Assembly (NCBI RefSeq): GCF_001298445.1
Contig: NZ_CP012036.1
Coordinates: forward strand, 6,821,525-6,885,524
Direction: 5' to 3'
Source of the DNA: Nostoc piscinale CENA21
GTDB taxonomy: Bacteria > Cyanobacteriota > Cyanobacteriia > Cyanobacteriales > Nostocaceae
DNA: 64,000 nucleotides
This document shows positions 35,292 to 43,390 of this stretch, piece by piece. The notes under the pieces were generated by a model. The model was given only the letters and a program-made list of their open reading frames with translations, was not told where the DNA came from and did not search any database. Made by a program: the position numbers and the translations under genes. How positions within the stretch are numbered: the stretch's first letter is position 1; every line of letters starts with the position of its first letter.

Positions 35292-36458
35292 ATGCTGACT
35301 GATTTAACAGAAGAAAAACCACAAGAGATTAACAAAGTTCACCAAACTCCGCACCAGTTTTTCGTGTTTATCGAAGTTTTTGGCTGTGAAGGAGGGATTC
35401 AGTCTTATGTCAAAGATATTTTTCAGGCTTATACAGAGTTGAATGCAGGTTACAAGACAGATGTATTTGTCCTGCGAGATAGTCCAGACTGTGCCAATCC
35501 TTTTGTTTCTCAGAGTGTAAAATTCCATTATTTTAAAAATAAGTCGCAGCAAATCGGCAGAATGGCGATGGCCGGGGCTTTATTAAAGTTTCTCTTACAA
35601 AAACGCCCCCAACGAGTATTTTGTGGTCATATTAAACTCGCCATCTTAATCCAAACTCTTTGTCAGCCGTTAGGTATTCCCTACACAGTCCTCACCTACG
35701 GGAAAGAAGTCTGGGAACCCTTAAAAAATTCAGAACGCCGCGCACTCGCCGCCGCCAGCGAAATTTGGACAATCAGCCGTTACAGCCGCGATCGCGCTTG
35801 TGCTGCGAATGGGATTGACCCCGACAAAGTGAAAATGCTGCCTTGTGCAATTGATGGTGATAAATTTACCCCAGGGGAAAAATTACCAGAATTAGTCGAG
35901 AAGTATGGTTTAACAGATGCTCAAGTATTGATGACAGTAGCACGCCTGTGGTCAGGTGATATTTACAAAGGCGTAGATGTCACAATTCGGGCTTTACCTC
36001 AAATCGCCCAGGCTTTCCCAGAAGTGAAATATTTGGTGATTGGGCGTGGTGATGATCAACCGCGATTAGCCCAGTTAGCCAAAGATTTGGGAGTAAGCGA
36101 TCGCGTCGTGTTTGCGGGTTTTGTCCCCACAGAAGACTTAATCGCCCACTACCGTCTAGCAGATGCTTATATCATGCCTTCTCAAGAAGGTTTTGGGATT
36201 GTTTATCTCGAAGCAATGGCTTGTGGTATCCCAGTTTTATCGGGTGATGCAGATGGCTCGGCTGATCCTTTACAAGATGGTAAACTAGGCTGGCGAGTGC
36301 CACATCGTGATGCTGATGCTGTCGCTGCCGCTTGTATTGAAATTTTACAAAAGAATGATCAACGCTGTGATGGTAAGTGGTTGCGAGAACAAGCGATCGC
36401 GCATTTCGGGACAGCAGCCTTTAAACAGCAGCTTGCAGTGTTAGTAAAAACATCTTAA
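35292..36458 (+). CDS. Glycosyltransferase family 4 protein
   Basis: A 388-residue GT-B fold glycosyltransferase. The N-terminal domain has EVFGCEGGIQSYVKDIFQAY, with a Gly-rich acceptor-side loop. The C-terminal domain has LMTVARLWSGDIYKGVDVTI, YLVIGRGDDQPRLAQLA, and EGFGIVYLEAMACGIPVL, the E-x(7)-E retaining motif that binds the nucleotide sugar. It probably builds exopolysaccharide, lipopolysaccharide or glycolipid. No other polysaccharide gene is adjacent. Confidence 0.93.
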   Translation: MLTDLTEEKPQEINKVHQTPHQFFVFIEVFGCEGGIQSYVKDIFQAYTELNAGYKTDVFVLRDSPDCANPFVSQSVKFHYFKNKSQQIGRMAMAGALLKFLLQKRPQRVFCGHIKLAILIQTLCQPLGIPYTVLTYGKEVWEPLKNSERRALAAASEIWTISRYSRDRACAANGIDPDKVKMLPCAIDGDKFTPGEKLPELVEKYGLTDAQVLMTVARLWSGDIYKGVDVTIRALPQIAQAFPEVKYLVIGRGDDQPRLAQLAKDLGVSDRVVFAGFVPTEDLIAHYRLADAYIMPSQEGFGIVYLEAMACGIPVLSGDADGSADPLQDGKLGWRVPHRDADAVAAACIEILQKNDQRCDGKWLREQAIAHFGTAAFKQQLAVLVKTS

Positions 36459-36536
36459 CCAATAACAAATGACAAATGACTATTGACCATCTCTAAACTC
36501 GCTATCCTAGAAAGAGAGCAAGACTGTAATTAAAAA

Positions 36537-36908
36537 ATGAGCTTTAACAATTCACAATTGAATATGCTAAATCTCCGCCCTTTGCTCACTTTCTTAGCAG
36601 TTATCTGGTTGCTAGGTTCATTGGGACTGGGTTGGTTAGTAAAATCTTTATTTATCCTTTTTGCACTGCTGTCACTAGCGCCTGTAGTCGCTTTCTTTGG
36701 ATTTCGCTGGTGGCTACAACGCAACTTAGTGACTGACAAGTGTCCCGTCTGCGCCTACGAATTTACTGGGTTGAACAATAGCCAATTACAATGTCCTAAC
36801 TGTGGCGAACAGCTATCAGTCCAGAAAGGTCACTTCCAACGCTTTGCGCCAGAAGGCACAATTGATGTGACTGCGGTAGAAGTACAAGCCCAATCATTGG
36901 AAGATTAA
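36537..36908 (+). CDS. Small membrane protein with C-terminal zinc ribbon
   Basis: A 123-residue protein. Two membrane helices (about 14-35 and 37-58) are followed by a cytoplasmic zinc ribbon with paired cysteines (CPVCAYEF at about 77-84, CPNCGEQL at about 95-102) and an acidic tail. It belongs to no named family that I recognise. The gene lies 78 bases after the glycosyltransferase on the same strand, with tandem heptamers between. Confidence 0.75.
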   Translation: MSFNNSQLNMLNLRPLLTFLAVIWLLGSLGLGWLVKSLFILFALLSLAPVVAFFGFRWWLQRNLVTDKCPVCAYEFTGLNNSQLQCPNCGEQLSVQKGHFQRFAPEGTIDVTAVEVQAQSLED

Positions 36909-36914
36909 CGAAAA

Positions 36915-37095
36915 AGTCTTTAGGAGTAGGGAGATTAGGGAGACAAGGGAGAGATAGGATTGCTATAACTTCTTGTCTTACCCGTCCTTTGTGGTTCTTT
37001 GGTACAAAAAATTAAGGGTGTAAAGGTTTTGGATACATACACTCCTACACCCTTACACCCACTGTTTACAATCTTTGTGTGTAAATTCCGTCTAT
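36915..37095. repeat. Convergent intergenic region with dispersed ACACCC repeat
   Basis: Copies of GGGAGATTAGGGAGACAAGGG (split units) lie at about 36930-36955. The stretch GGTGTAAAGG ... CTACACCCTTACACCC then AATCTTTGTGTGTAA (about 37017-37085) matches repeats at 11396-11475 and about 23155-23245. It immediately follows the stop of the minus-strand DsbA-like gene. Confidence 0.55.
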
Positions 37096-37869
37096 TTAAC
37101 TAGCACTACCCAATCTTGCTTCAATATCTGCTGCTTGGACTGCACCAGTGTATTTATCAGTGTTGATGACGAGGAATGGTGTACCAGCAATACCTAAATC
37201 ATTCGCTTGTTTGAGGTCTTTTTCAATAGCTGTTTTTGCCAATTTGCGATCGCTCTCAAACTTCACCAAATTGAGATTTAGTTTTTTCGCAATATCAACG
37301 TATAAGGTTTCACCTAGTTGCTTTTGATTTTCAAATAAAGCATCATGGTATTCCCAGAACTTACCTTGTTGTTTAGCAGCCCAAGCCGCTTGCGCTGCGG
37401 GGAATGCTTCTGGGTGGACTCCAGTCAAAGGAAAATTCTTGTAAACCAATGTCAACTCGTCTTTGTGCTTGTCTACTACTGATTTCAGAGTTTTATGTAC
37501 TTCAGCACAGTAGGGACATTGAAAATCAGAAAACTCAACTAGCACAGTTTTGGATTTAGTCGCACCAGTTGTTGGTGATTCGCCAATGATATTTGCTGGA
37601 TTAGATTTTAAATCATCTAAAAAAGCTTGTTGGACTTTCTGTAATTTTTCTTGTTTAGCCAGTTGATACTCTTGCAGAGAGTTAAGAACGAATTGTGGAT
37701 TGTTACGGATAATTTCTAAAACTTGCTTTTCGAGTTTAGAGTCTATGTCGGTAGCTGCTTGTGCAGGTAGTGTCCAGCCTAAGACCAAACACAGCAGGCA
37801 GACGATGACCCAGGTACGTAGATACTGAAATAATTGTCGCATATCAAAATACTGAAAGTGGTCTAGCAC
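37096..37869 (-). CDS. DsbA/DsbG-like periplasmic thiol:disulfide oxidoreductase
   Basis: A 257-residue exported thioredoxin-fold protein. A signal peptide (about 15-38, WVIVCLLCLVLGWTLPAQAA) is followed by a helical extension. The active site is SDFQCPYCAEVHKTL (CxxC as CPYC). The DsbA insert and the cis-Pro region GIAGTPFLVIN follow. It should form or shuffle disulfides in the periplasm or thylakoid lumen. The start could be the internal Met of MRQLFQYL, eight residues downstream. It is monocistronic. Confidence 0.9.
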   Translation of the reverse strand: MLDHFQYFDMRQLFQYLRTWVIVCLLCLVLGWTLPAQAATDIDSKLEKQVLEIIRNNPQFVLNSLQEYQLAKQEKLQKVQQAFLDDLKSNPANIIGESPTTGATKSKTVLVEFSDFQCPYCAEVHKTLKSVVDKHKDELTLVYKNFPLTGVHPEAFPAAQAAWAAKQQGKFWEYHDALFENQKQLGETLYVDIAKKLNLNLVKFESDRKLAKTAIEKDLKQANDLGIAGTPFLVINTDKYTGAVQAADIEARLGSAS

Positions 37870-38238
37870 TATTTAAGTATTACCTACTGTCTGTAAAGTT
37901 AAAAAGTAGGGGATTGTAAATATTTCTTGTTGAGATAAAGCAGAATTAAAGAGGGTTACAGCCTTGTGTTCTTTCTGGAATATTGATCTGAATTTGAGAT
38001 TTCTACTTAATTAAAAATTAAGGATTACTGATAACGCATCGTATATATCGGTGCGTTACGGCTAATTCTCATGCTTTCAAAAGCTCAAATCCTTTGATCA
38101 CCGTAACACACACTACTGTTTTGGAGAGAAATTGCTATCTTGCCACCTTTGACGCATAAAAAGTCTATAATGCCGTGTGACACGGCATCATAGGGATGAA
38201 TACGTGCATGAACATTTAGCAAGAACTAGAGTGAATTT
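37870..38238. other. Divergent region before trpS with repeats and a palindrome
   Basis: About 38032-38105 holds a palindromic repeat, AACGCATCG...CGGTGCGTTACGGC, with a distal CCGTAACAC copy, of a type scattered in Nostoc genomes. Further right is a TATAAT at 38166-38171 overlapping a perfect palindrome at 38170-38188, just before trpS. No gene was found. Confidence 0.45.
38166..38188 (+). promoter_or_regulatory. Candidate trpS -10 element overlapping an operator-like palindrome
   Basis: TATAAT (38166-38171) overlaps ATGCCGTG-TGA-CACGGCAT (38170-38188), a perfect 8-bp inverted repeat. This is about 50 bases before the trpS ATG. A TTGCCA 20 bases upstream could be a weak -35. The palindrome could be an operator or an early transcript hairpin. 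Confidence 0.4.
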
Positions 38239-39246
38239 ATGGGTAAGCAGCGTGTGCTGTCAGGAGTTCAACCAACTGGTAATCTGCACTTAGGTAACTA
38301 CTTAGGCGCAATTCGCAACTGGGTAGAAATCCAAGACCAGTATGAAAATTTCTTTTGTGTAGTGGATTTACACGCGATTACTGTACCGCATAATCCAGCG
38401 TCTTTGGCGGCAGATACTTACACTATCGCCGCGCTTTACCTGGCCTGTGGGATTGATTTAAACCACTCCAGTATCTTTGTCCAGTCCCACGTTTCCGCAC
38501 ACAGTGAACTTGCTTGGCTGCTTAACTGCATCACTCCCCTAAACTGGCTACAAGACATGATTCAGTTTAAGGAAAAGGCTGTTAAACAAGGAGAAAACGT
38601 TAGTACAGGTTTGTTAATCTACCCAGTGCTGATGGCGGCTGATATTTTGCTTTATCAAGCTGATAAAGTGCCAGTGGGTGAAGACCAAAAGCAACACATA
38701 GAACTGACAAGGGATATTGTTAATCGATTGAATCATCAATTTGCTAAGGATCAACCAGTTTTGAAGTTACCAGATCCTTTGATTCGGAAAGATGGCGCAA
38801 GGGTGATGAGTTTTACTGATGGGACACGCAAAATGTCTAAGTCTGACCCGTCAGAGTTAAGCCGGATTAATCTGTTAGATCCACCAGACCAGATTGCGAA
38901 TAAAATTAAGCGGTGCAAAACTGATCCTGTACGGGGTTTAACTTTTGATGATCCAGAACGCCCAGAATGTAATAACTTGTTAACTTTGTATATGTTGTTG
39001 TCTGGCAAGACTAAAGAAGCAGTAGCAGCGGAATGCCAAGATATGGGTTGGGGACAATTCAAGCCTTTATTGACAGAAACAACAATTAATGCTTTGCAAC
39101 CCATCCAAGAAAAATATCAGCAAATTATGGATGACAAAGGTTATTTAGAGTCTGTGTTGCGTGATGGACGGGAAAAAGCACAAGCGATCGCTAATCAAAC
39201 TTTAGCAGATGTGAAAGCAGCGTTAGGCTACTCTATGCCTGTATAG
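38239..39246 (+). CDS. trpS: Tryptophanyl-tRNA synthetase
   Basis: A 335-residue class I synthetase charging tRNA-Trp in the cytoplasm. The HIGH-equivalent is GVQPTGNLHLGNYLGA (about 8-23). PVGEDQKQHIELTRDI binds tryptophan, and the KMSKS loop is GTRKMSKSDPSE. Full length and all signatures are present. It is monocistronic, with a palindrome at its promoter and a hairpin after the stop. Confidence 0.98.
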   Translation: MGKQRVLSGVQPTGNLHLGNYLGAIRNWVEIQDQYENFFCVVDLHAITVPHNPASLAADTYTIAALYLACGIDLNHSSIFVQSHVSAHSELAWLLNCITPLNWLQDMIQFKEKAVKQGENVSTGLLIYPVLMAADILLYQADKVPVGEDQKQHIELTRDIVNRLNHQFAKDQPVLKLPDPLIRKDGARVMSFTDGTRKMSKSDPSELSRINLLDPPDQIANKIKRCKTDPVRGLTFDDPERPECNNLLTLYMLLSGKTKEAVAAECQDMGWGQFKPLLTETTINALQPIQEKYQQIMDDKGYLESVLRDGREKAQAIANQTLADVKAALGYSMPV

Positions 39247-39314
39247 TTCGTCATGGCCTATAGCGAAGCTTGTACTTAAGTTTACACTTACGTACTTTCT
39301 AACTAGTGAGTGCT

Positions 39315-39344
39315 GGGGAAGAATGATCATTGTTTTCCTTCCCC
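39315..39344 (+). terminator. Hairpin after trpS
   Basis: GGGGAAG (39315-39321) pairs with CTTCCCC (39338-39344) about 70 bases after the trpS stop; ACTTCTTAATTC follows. The tail is only moderately T-rich. Confidence 0.45.
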
Positions 39345-39562
39345 ACTTCTTAATTCTGATAGATGCAGGTTTTTAGGGTTTCCAATTCATTGTGGCGCAA
39401 GACTTACAGTGAATAGACGCTGGATTGGCGCAAATTACCATAACCCTGACAAAACAAAAAATTTATTCTAACTTTACTCTAATTTAGAAATTAGCTCTAT
39501 ACCTACGTATTAGTATATATTCTGGGAACAGATAAAAATTATAAAATCAAGGTATTTTTAGT

Positions 39563-40516
39563 GTGACAAATCCAAGTTGTTCATTGTGGATTTTTGTAGC
39601 GCGTCCAGATACATCTTTTATTTTACAAACAATTCCTCATTTAGTAAAAGTAAATAATTTTCCTTTTGAGGAAAAAGTTTTAGCTATTGACACAGCAGCA
39701 CTAACCGGAGACAAACTAACTCGTCCTTCTATCGGCACAATGAAAGAATTGCGCGAGTGTGCCGAACAGTTACTGCGATTAGGTGTTGTGGATCGTATCG
39801 TCGATATAAACTACGATAGAAATTATCATAAGCAAGTTTACAAAAAACATTTTGGTACACAAATTCGCTTTACTCACAACTATAAAGGCTATCCAATTTT
39901 AGGCTCTGCTTTTAGCATCGAAAAATGTAAAAGTGATTATATGTTGCACTTCGATAGTGATATGTTAATGTACCAAAAACCTAATCATAATTGGATTACA
40001 GAAGCAATTCAATTAATGATAGAAAATCCCGAAATGATGTTTGTAAGACCACTTGCTGGCCCGCCCACATATAAGAAAAAATCAGAGCCTTATGATATTT
40101 TTAGAACTTTTGGTAGTAGAGTTTATTTAATAAATTGTCGGCGGTTTGATCAGCTTCTGCCTCTACCTATAATTTGGTATAACTACAACAAAAAATGGAT
40201 GAATAACTTACCCACGCAATTAAAAACGGTTCTGGGTAATTTTACGGGTAAAGGTAAGTTAGATTCTTGGGAAGTTATGGTAACGGAAAAACTAAAACAG
40301 ACAGATTATTTTCGGGCAAACTTAACCAATCCTGCGGCGTGGACGCTACACCCTAAAGATAGAAGCCCAGAATTTATTGCTGCTTTACCCAAAATTATTG
40401 CCAGAATAGAAGCTGGTGATTTTCCCGCACAACAAGCAGGTAATTATGATTTGATTCCCGAAGCTTGGTATAAAGTGGGTAGTGCTGAGAAGCTACTAGA
40501 AAGCGTCTCGACTTGA
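39563..40516 (+). CDS. Putative GT-A fold glycosyltransferase
   Basis: A 317-residue protein starting at a GTG. YMLHFDSDMLMYQ has the DxD motif that binds metal and nucleotide sugar. The N-terminal SLWIFVARPDTSFILQTIPH and later LDSWEVMVTEKLKQ region with acidic residues fit a GT-A glycosyltransferase (family 2-like). FTHNYKGYPILGSAFS lies between. Sequence signatures are weaker than in classical GT2 enzymes, so the specific family is uncertain. It stands between trpS and metF with its own upstream region. Confidence 0.65.
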   Translation: MTNPSCSLWIFVARPDTSFILQTIPHLVKVNNFPFEEKVLAIDTAALTGDKLTRPSIGTMKELRECAEQLLRLGVVDRIVDINYDRNYHKQVYKKHFGTQIRFTHNYKGYPILGSAFSIEKCKSDYMLHFDSDMLMYQKPNHNWITEAIQLMIENPEMMFVRPLAGPPTYKKKSEPYDIFRTFGSRVYLINCRRFDQLLPLPIIWYNYNKKWMNNLPTQLKTVLGNFTGKGKLDSWEVMVTEKLKQTDYFRANLTNPAAWTLHPKDRSPEFIAALPKIIARIEAGDFPAQQAGNYDLIPEAWYKVGSAEKLLESVST

Positions 40517-40658
40517 GCGTGAGCAAAGCACGAGTATGAAAAGGGTGTAGGGGGTAGTTGTGACTCACTTCCTCTATACTCCCCACTTCCCAATTCTGCC
40601 CCTTGTTCTTTAAGGTGTAATTCGTTATACGCTTAAAAAGAACATAAAGAATAACGTT

Positions 40659-41588
40659 ATGGAAGATAACCATAGCTGTACTGCTTTAAATTATTTCCGT
40701 AAAGCCGCGCAAGCAGGGGAATTTCTAGTTACCGCCGAGGTAGCACCCCCAAAAGGGGGAAATCCAACTCACATGATTGAAATGGCGGCGACTCTTAAGG
40801 GGAGAGTTCATGCTGTCAATATTACTGATGGTAGCCGCGCTGTGTTGCGAATGTCGTCATTGGTGGCTTCAGCAATTTTATTACAAAACGGTGTTGAACC
40901 AATTTGTCAGATGGCTTGCCGCGATCGCAACCGTATTGCCTTACAAGCCGACTTAATGGGCGCTCATGCTTTGGGTATTCGTAACATCTTAGCTTTAACA
41001 GGCGACCCAGTAAAAGCAGGCGATCATCCCGATGCGAAGGGTGTATTTGATTTAGAAGCTGTAAGATTATTGCAACTAATTCAAAAAATCAATCAAGGTT
41101 TTGATTGCAACGATAAACCCTTGACCGATGGCGCAACAAATTTATTTGTCGGTGCAGCCGTAGACCCCCAATGTGGTAGTTGGTCAGGTCTACAAAGCCG
41201 CTTTGAACGCAAAATCGCAGCCGGAGCGCAATTTTTTCAAAGTCAATTAATCACTGATTTTGAAAGACTAGAAAAGTTCATGGACAAGATAGCTTCTGTA
41301 CACAACAAACCAATTTTAGCCGGGATTTTTCTGTTGAAGTCAGCGAAAAATGCTCAATTTATTAATAGGTGCGTTCCAGGTGTAAATATACCCGAACATA
41401 TTATTGATAGATTAGCCAAAGCCAAAGACCCACTAGAAGAAGGTGTCAAAATTGCTGCCGAACAAGTGCAAACAGCAAGGCAATTATGTCATGGTGTCCA
41501 TATTATGGCAGTGAAGCGGGAAGATTTGATTCCCAAGATTTTGGATTTGGCGGGAATTGCACCAGTTAATTTGGTTGTGGCGAAGTAA
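40659..41588 (+). CDS. metF: Methylenetetrahydrofolate reductase family protein
   Basis: A 309-residue TIM-barrel flavoprotein of the MTHFR family. Visible are the N-terminal VTAEVAPPKGGNP with the catalytic-type Glu, AVNITDGSRAV, and the FAD-binding NILALTGDPVKAGDHPDAKG. Later come GAAVDPQCG and AGAQFFQSQLITD, the folate-side Gln/Thr region. It makes 5-methyl-THF for methionine synthesis. The variant without a C-terminal regulatory domain is usual in bacteria. A HIP1-bearing inverted repeat follows its stop. Confidence 0.9.
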   Translation: MEDNHSCTALNYFRKAAQAGEFLVTAEVAPPKGGNPTHMIEMAATLKGRVHAVNITDGSRAVLRMSSLVASAILLQNGVEPICQMACRDRNRIALQADLMGAHALGIRNILALTGDPVKAGDHPDAKGVFDLEAVRLLQLIQKINQGFDCNDKPLTDGATNLFVGAAVDPQCGSWSGLQSRFERKIAAGAQFFQSQLITDFERLEKFMDKIASVHNKPILAGIFLLKSAKNAQFINRCVPGVNIPEHIIDRLAKAKDPLEEGVKIAAEQVQTARQLCHGVHIMAVKREDLIPKILDLAGIAPVNLVVAK

Positions 41589-41976
41589 AAAGTTAAGCGA
41601 TCGCATTTCTGACTTTACCGGAGAGTGCGATCGCTTATTGTTGAGCCAGATGTTTGATCAGCTGCAAAATCACCCCGACTGTACAAAAAAGCCGGGGTGG
41701 TTGCAGTTAGTTATGCAATTGAAATTTGACGGATTAAAATACTTGTCACTTGATTAGGGTTAATCAATTTTTATAGAAGAAGAACAAGCTCATAATTCCG
41801 TACTATTTCATCTTTGCGCGGCAGTCGCTACTCTGCGAGAAACCGTGCAGAGCGCGTCTACAAGTCGGGAAACCCGACGACACTTGTTTCAACGGAGGGA
41901 ACCTCCACAACGCAGTGTCTCCCTAACGCGCTGCCTTACCTTTGCGTGAGGCTGAAAATTATTGCTTTCATCAATG
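41589..41976. repeat. Intergenic region packed with hairpins and a palindromic repeat element
   Basis: Three structures lie here. First, AAGCGATCGCA / TGCGATCGCTT at 41595-41636 is an 11-bp stem in which each arm is a HIP1 octamer with flanks. Second, a stem from CTGCAAAATCACCCCG to CGGGGTGGTTGCAG lies at about 41662-41707. Third, a chain of short palindromes lies at about 41815-41950 (GTCGGGAAACCCGAC; GGAGGGAACCTCC; CTGCGAGAAACCGTGCAG). The last resembles mobile palindromic repeats of Nostoc genomes. Confidence 0.65.
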
Positions 41977-42594
41977 TCAACTTGTAACAATAATCCCAAC
42001 CAAAACTCGCAGCAAGTTCTCTAATTCTTCAGGGACGCGATAAAGTTTTAAATCTTGATAAATTATCTTTTTTTGACGATGCAATATTCCAAATCGCCAG
42101 TCTTCTCCTGTTGTGACTGCACCATATAAAATTGGTGTTGCTGATTCTGTCCATTGGTCAAGAGCAATTAATTCAACTGCTAATTGAGTAAAGCCTCGAC
42201 CTAAATCAGATTGTTTAGCTTCAACTACTAACATTCCCACATTACTGTTAATGTAATAGTCAAAGCTTCCTTTTAATTTTTCGTTCACATTAACAGGATA
42301 TTCAATATTTAATTGAGCATAAGTTTCGGCACAAACTTCTAGTAGTGTGGGTGCGATTAATACTTCTCGTCTTGCTGTTTCACTTATTGGGTTGACATAG
42401 GTTAAATTTCTTTGCAGATAACGGCTCAAAAATTCTAAACAATTGAGTTTATCTTGATATCTTGGTAAGTCCAGCCGCTTGCGTTCATATTTAAAATCAA
42501 ATTCTGCAAGAATATCGGCTGGCGCGTAAGGTAATTCAAAATATTTGCTAAAGGTATAGCTTGCACCAGGTTGAAGAATTGGTGGGCGAGTCAT
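41977..42594 (-). CDS. Hypothetical protein with PD-(D/E)XK nuclease-like core
   Basis: A 205-residue protein, not assigned to a named family. EKLKGSFDYYINSNVGMLVV continues to VVEAKQSDLGRGFTQLAVEL, giving the pattern D...(E)-x-K with a following Gln. This is the catalytic core of PD-(D/E)XK nuclease folds (type I restriction HsdR-N-like). There is no methylase or helicase beside it, so it may be a stand-alone nuclease relative or a relic. It lies 16 bases from the frameshifted LuxR gene on the same strand. Confidence 0.6.
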   Translation of the reverse strand: MTRPPILQPGASYTFSKYFELPYAPADILAEFDFKYERKRLDLPRYQDKLNCLEFLSRYLQRNLTYVNPISETARREVLIAPTLLEVCAETYAQLNIEYPVNVNEKLKGSFDYYINSNVGMLVVEAKQSDLGRGFTQLAVELIALDQWTESATPILYGAVTTGEDWRFGILHRQKKIIYQDLKLYRVPEELENLLRVLVGIIVTS

Positions 42595-42610
42595 ATTAAT
42601 TCATCATTCT

Positions 42611-43277
42611 CTAGGAAACTAAAACATCCTGTAACTTCGCCACCATTTCTGCCCGTGCTGATACTTCTAACTTGCGAAACATCCGCTTTAAAGCTTGCTT
42701 AACTGAGTTTTGCGTAATCCAGAGTTTTTCACCAATTTCGGCGTTAGTTAAACCTTGGGCTACTAATTCCGCGATTTCTAACTCGCGTGGTGTCAGGCGA
42801 CTAACTAAAGGTGAAGTTGTGGGTTTTGCCCTTAAAGTAGCGAGTTTAGCAGACAAATGCAAGCATACAGCACTCAAATCAGCTAAATCATTGCCATCAA
42901 AAGCAGGCTTGCCGCGATCGCGTGCTAAGTGTAAAGTACCAACTAACTGACCATCACAAACAATTGGCCCTGTCATCACGTGTTCGTGGTCAGAACGAGA
43001 GCAAAAAATTTTTCCAATCGCCTGGAGATAATAATAATTGCTCATGGGCGGGAGCGTGGCGCTCAACTACGTAGCGTCCTACAGGGTTCCCTTCTAAACA
43101 CACTGAGGGAATAGCGGGAATATCGATTTCTGTAGCTACTTGCTCATCTAAAAGATAAATACCCCAATGCTGTACGCCAAAATGGTCGCTAATCTTATCC
43201 TTGAGAGCCAGATGCAATTCTTGCTCGTTTTGGACACTAGCGATCGCATGAAATACAGCATGAAGAGAATTAGCCAT
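42611..43277 (-). pseudogene. GAF-LuxR transcription regulator, broken by a +1 frameshift
   Basis: The N-terminal frame (ATG at 43277, MANSLHAVFHAIASVQNEQE) encodes part of a GAF-like sensor domain up to SPGDWKNF. The next frame resumes CSRSDHEHVMTGPIVCDGQ and ends with a LuxR-type helix-turn-helix (LTPRELEIAELVAQGLTNAE, IGEKLWITQNSVKQALKRMF). The break lies at a six-T run on the minus strand (plus A at 43003-43008); five T would give one protein of about 222 residues. The LuxR part could still be translated alone from internal starts. Confidence 0.8.
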
Positions 43278-43390
43278 AAGTGTACCCAAAGTGTACCCCA
43301 TTGGGGACTATGCTCTACTCAACAATTACATCTATGCTAATACCAGCAAGAGTAAAACGCTATTATCACTGGATACGCTAGGAGAAGCAC

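Noticed and set aside
41589..41760. Possible structured RNA after metF (strong stem from CTGCAAAATCACCCCG to CGGGGTGGTTGCAG)
   Set aside because: The stem is good but I found no conserved loop or known RNA family; kept only as part of a repeat-rich region.
43036..43100. Palindrome-like sequence with GGGAGCGTGGCGCTC in the LuxR gene
   Set aside because: It encodes a normal continuous protein stretch (EGNPVGRYVVERHAPAHEQ), so it is coding rather than an inserted repeat.
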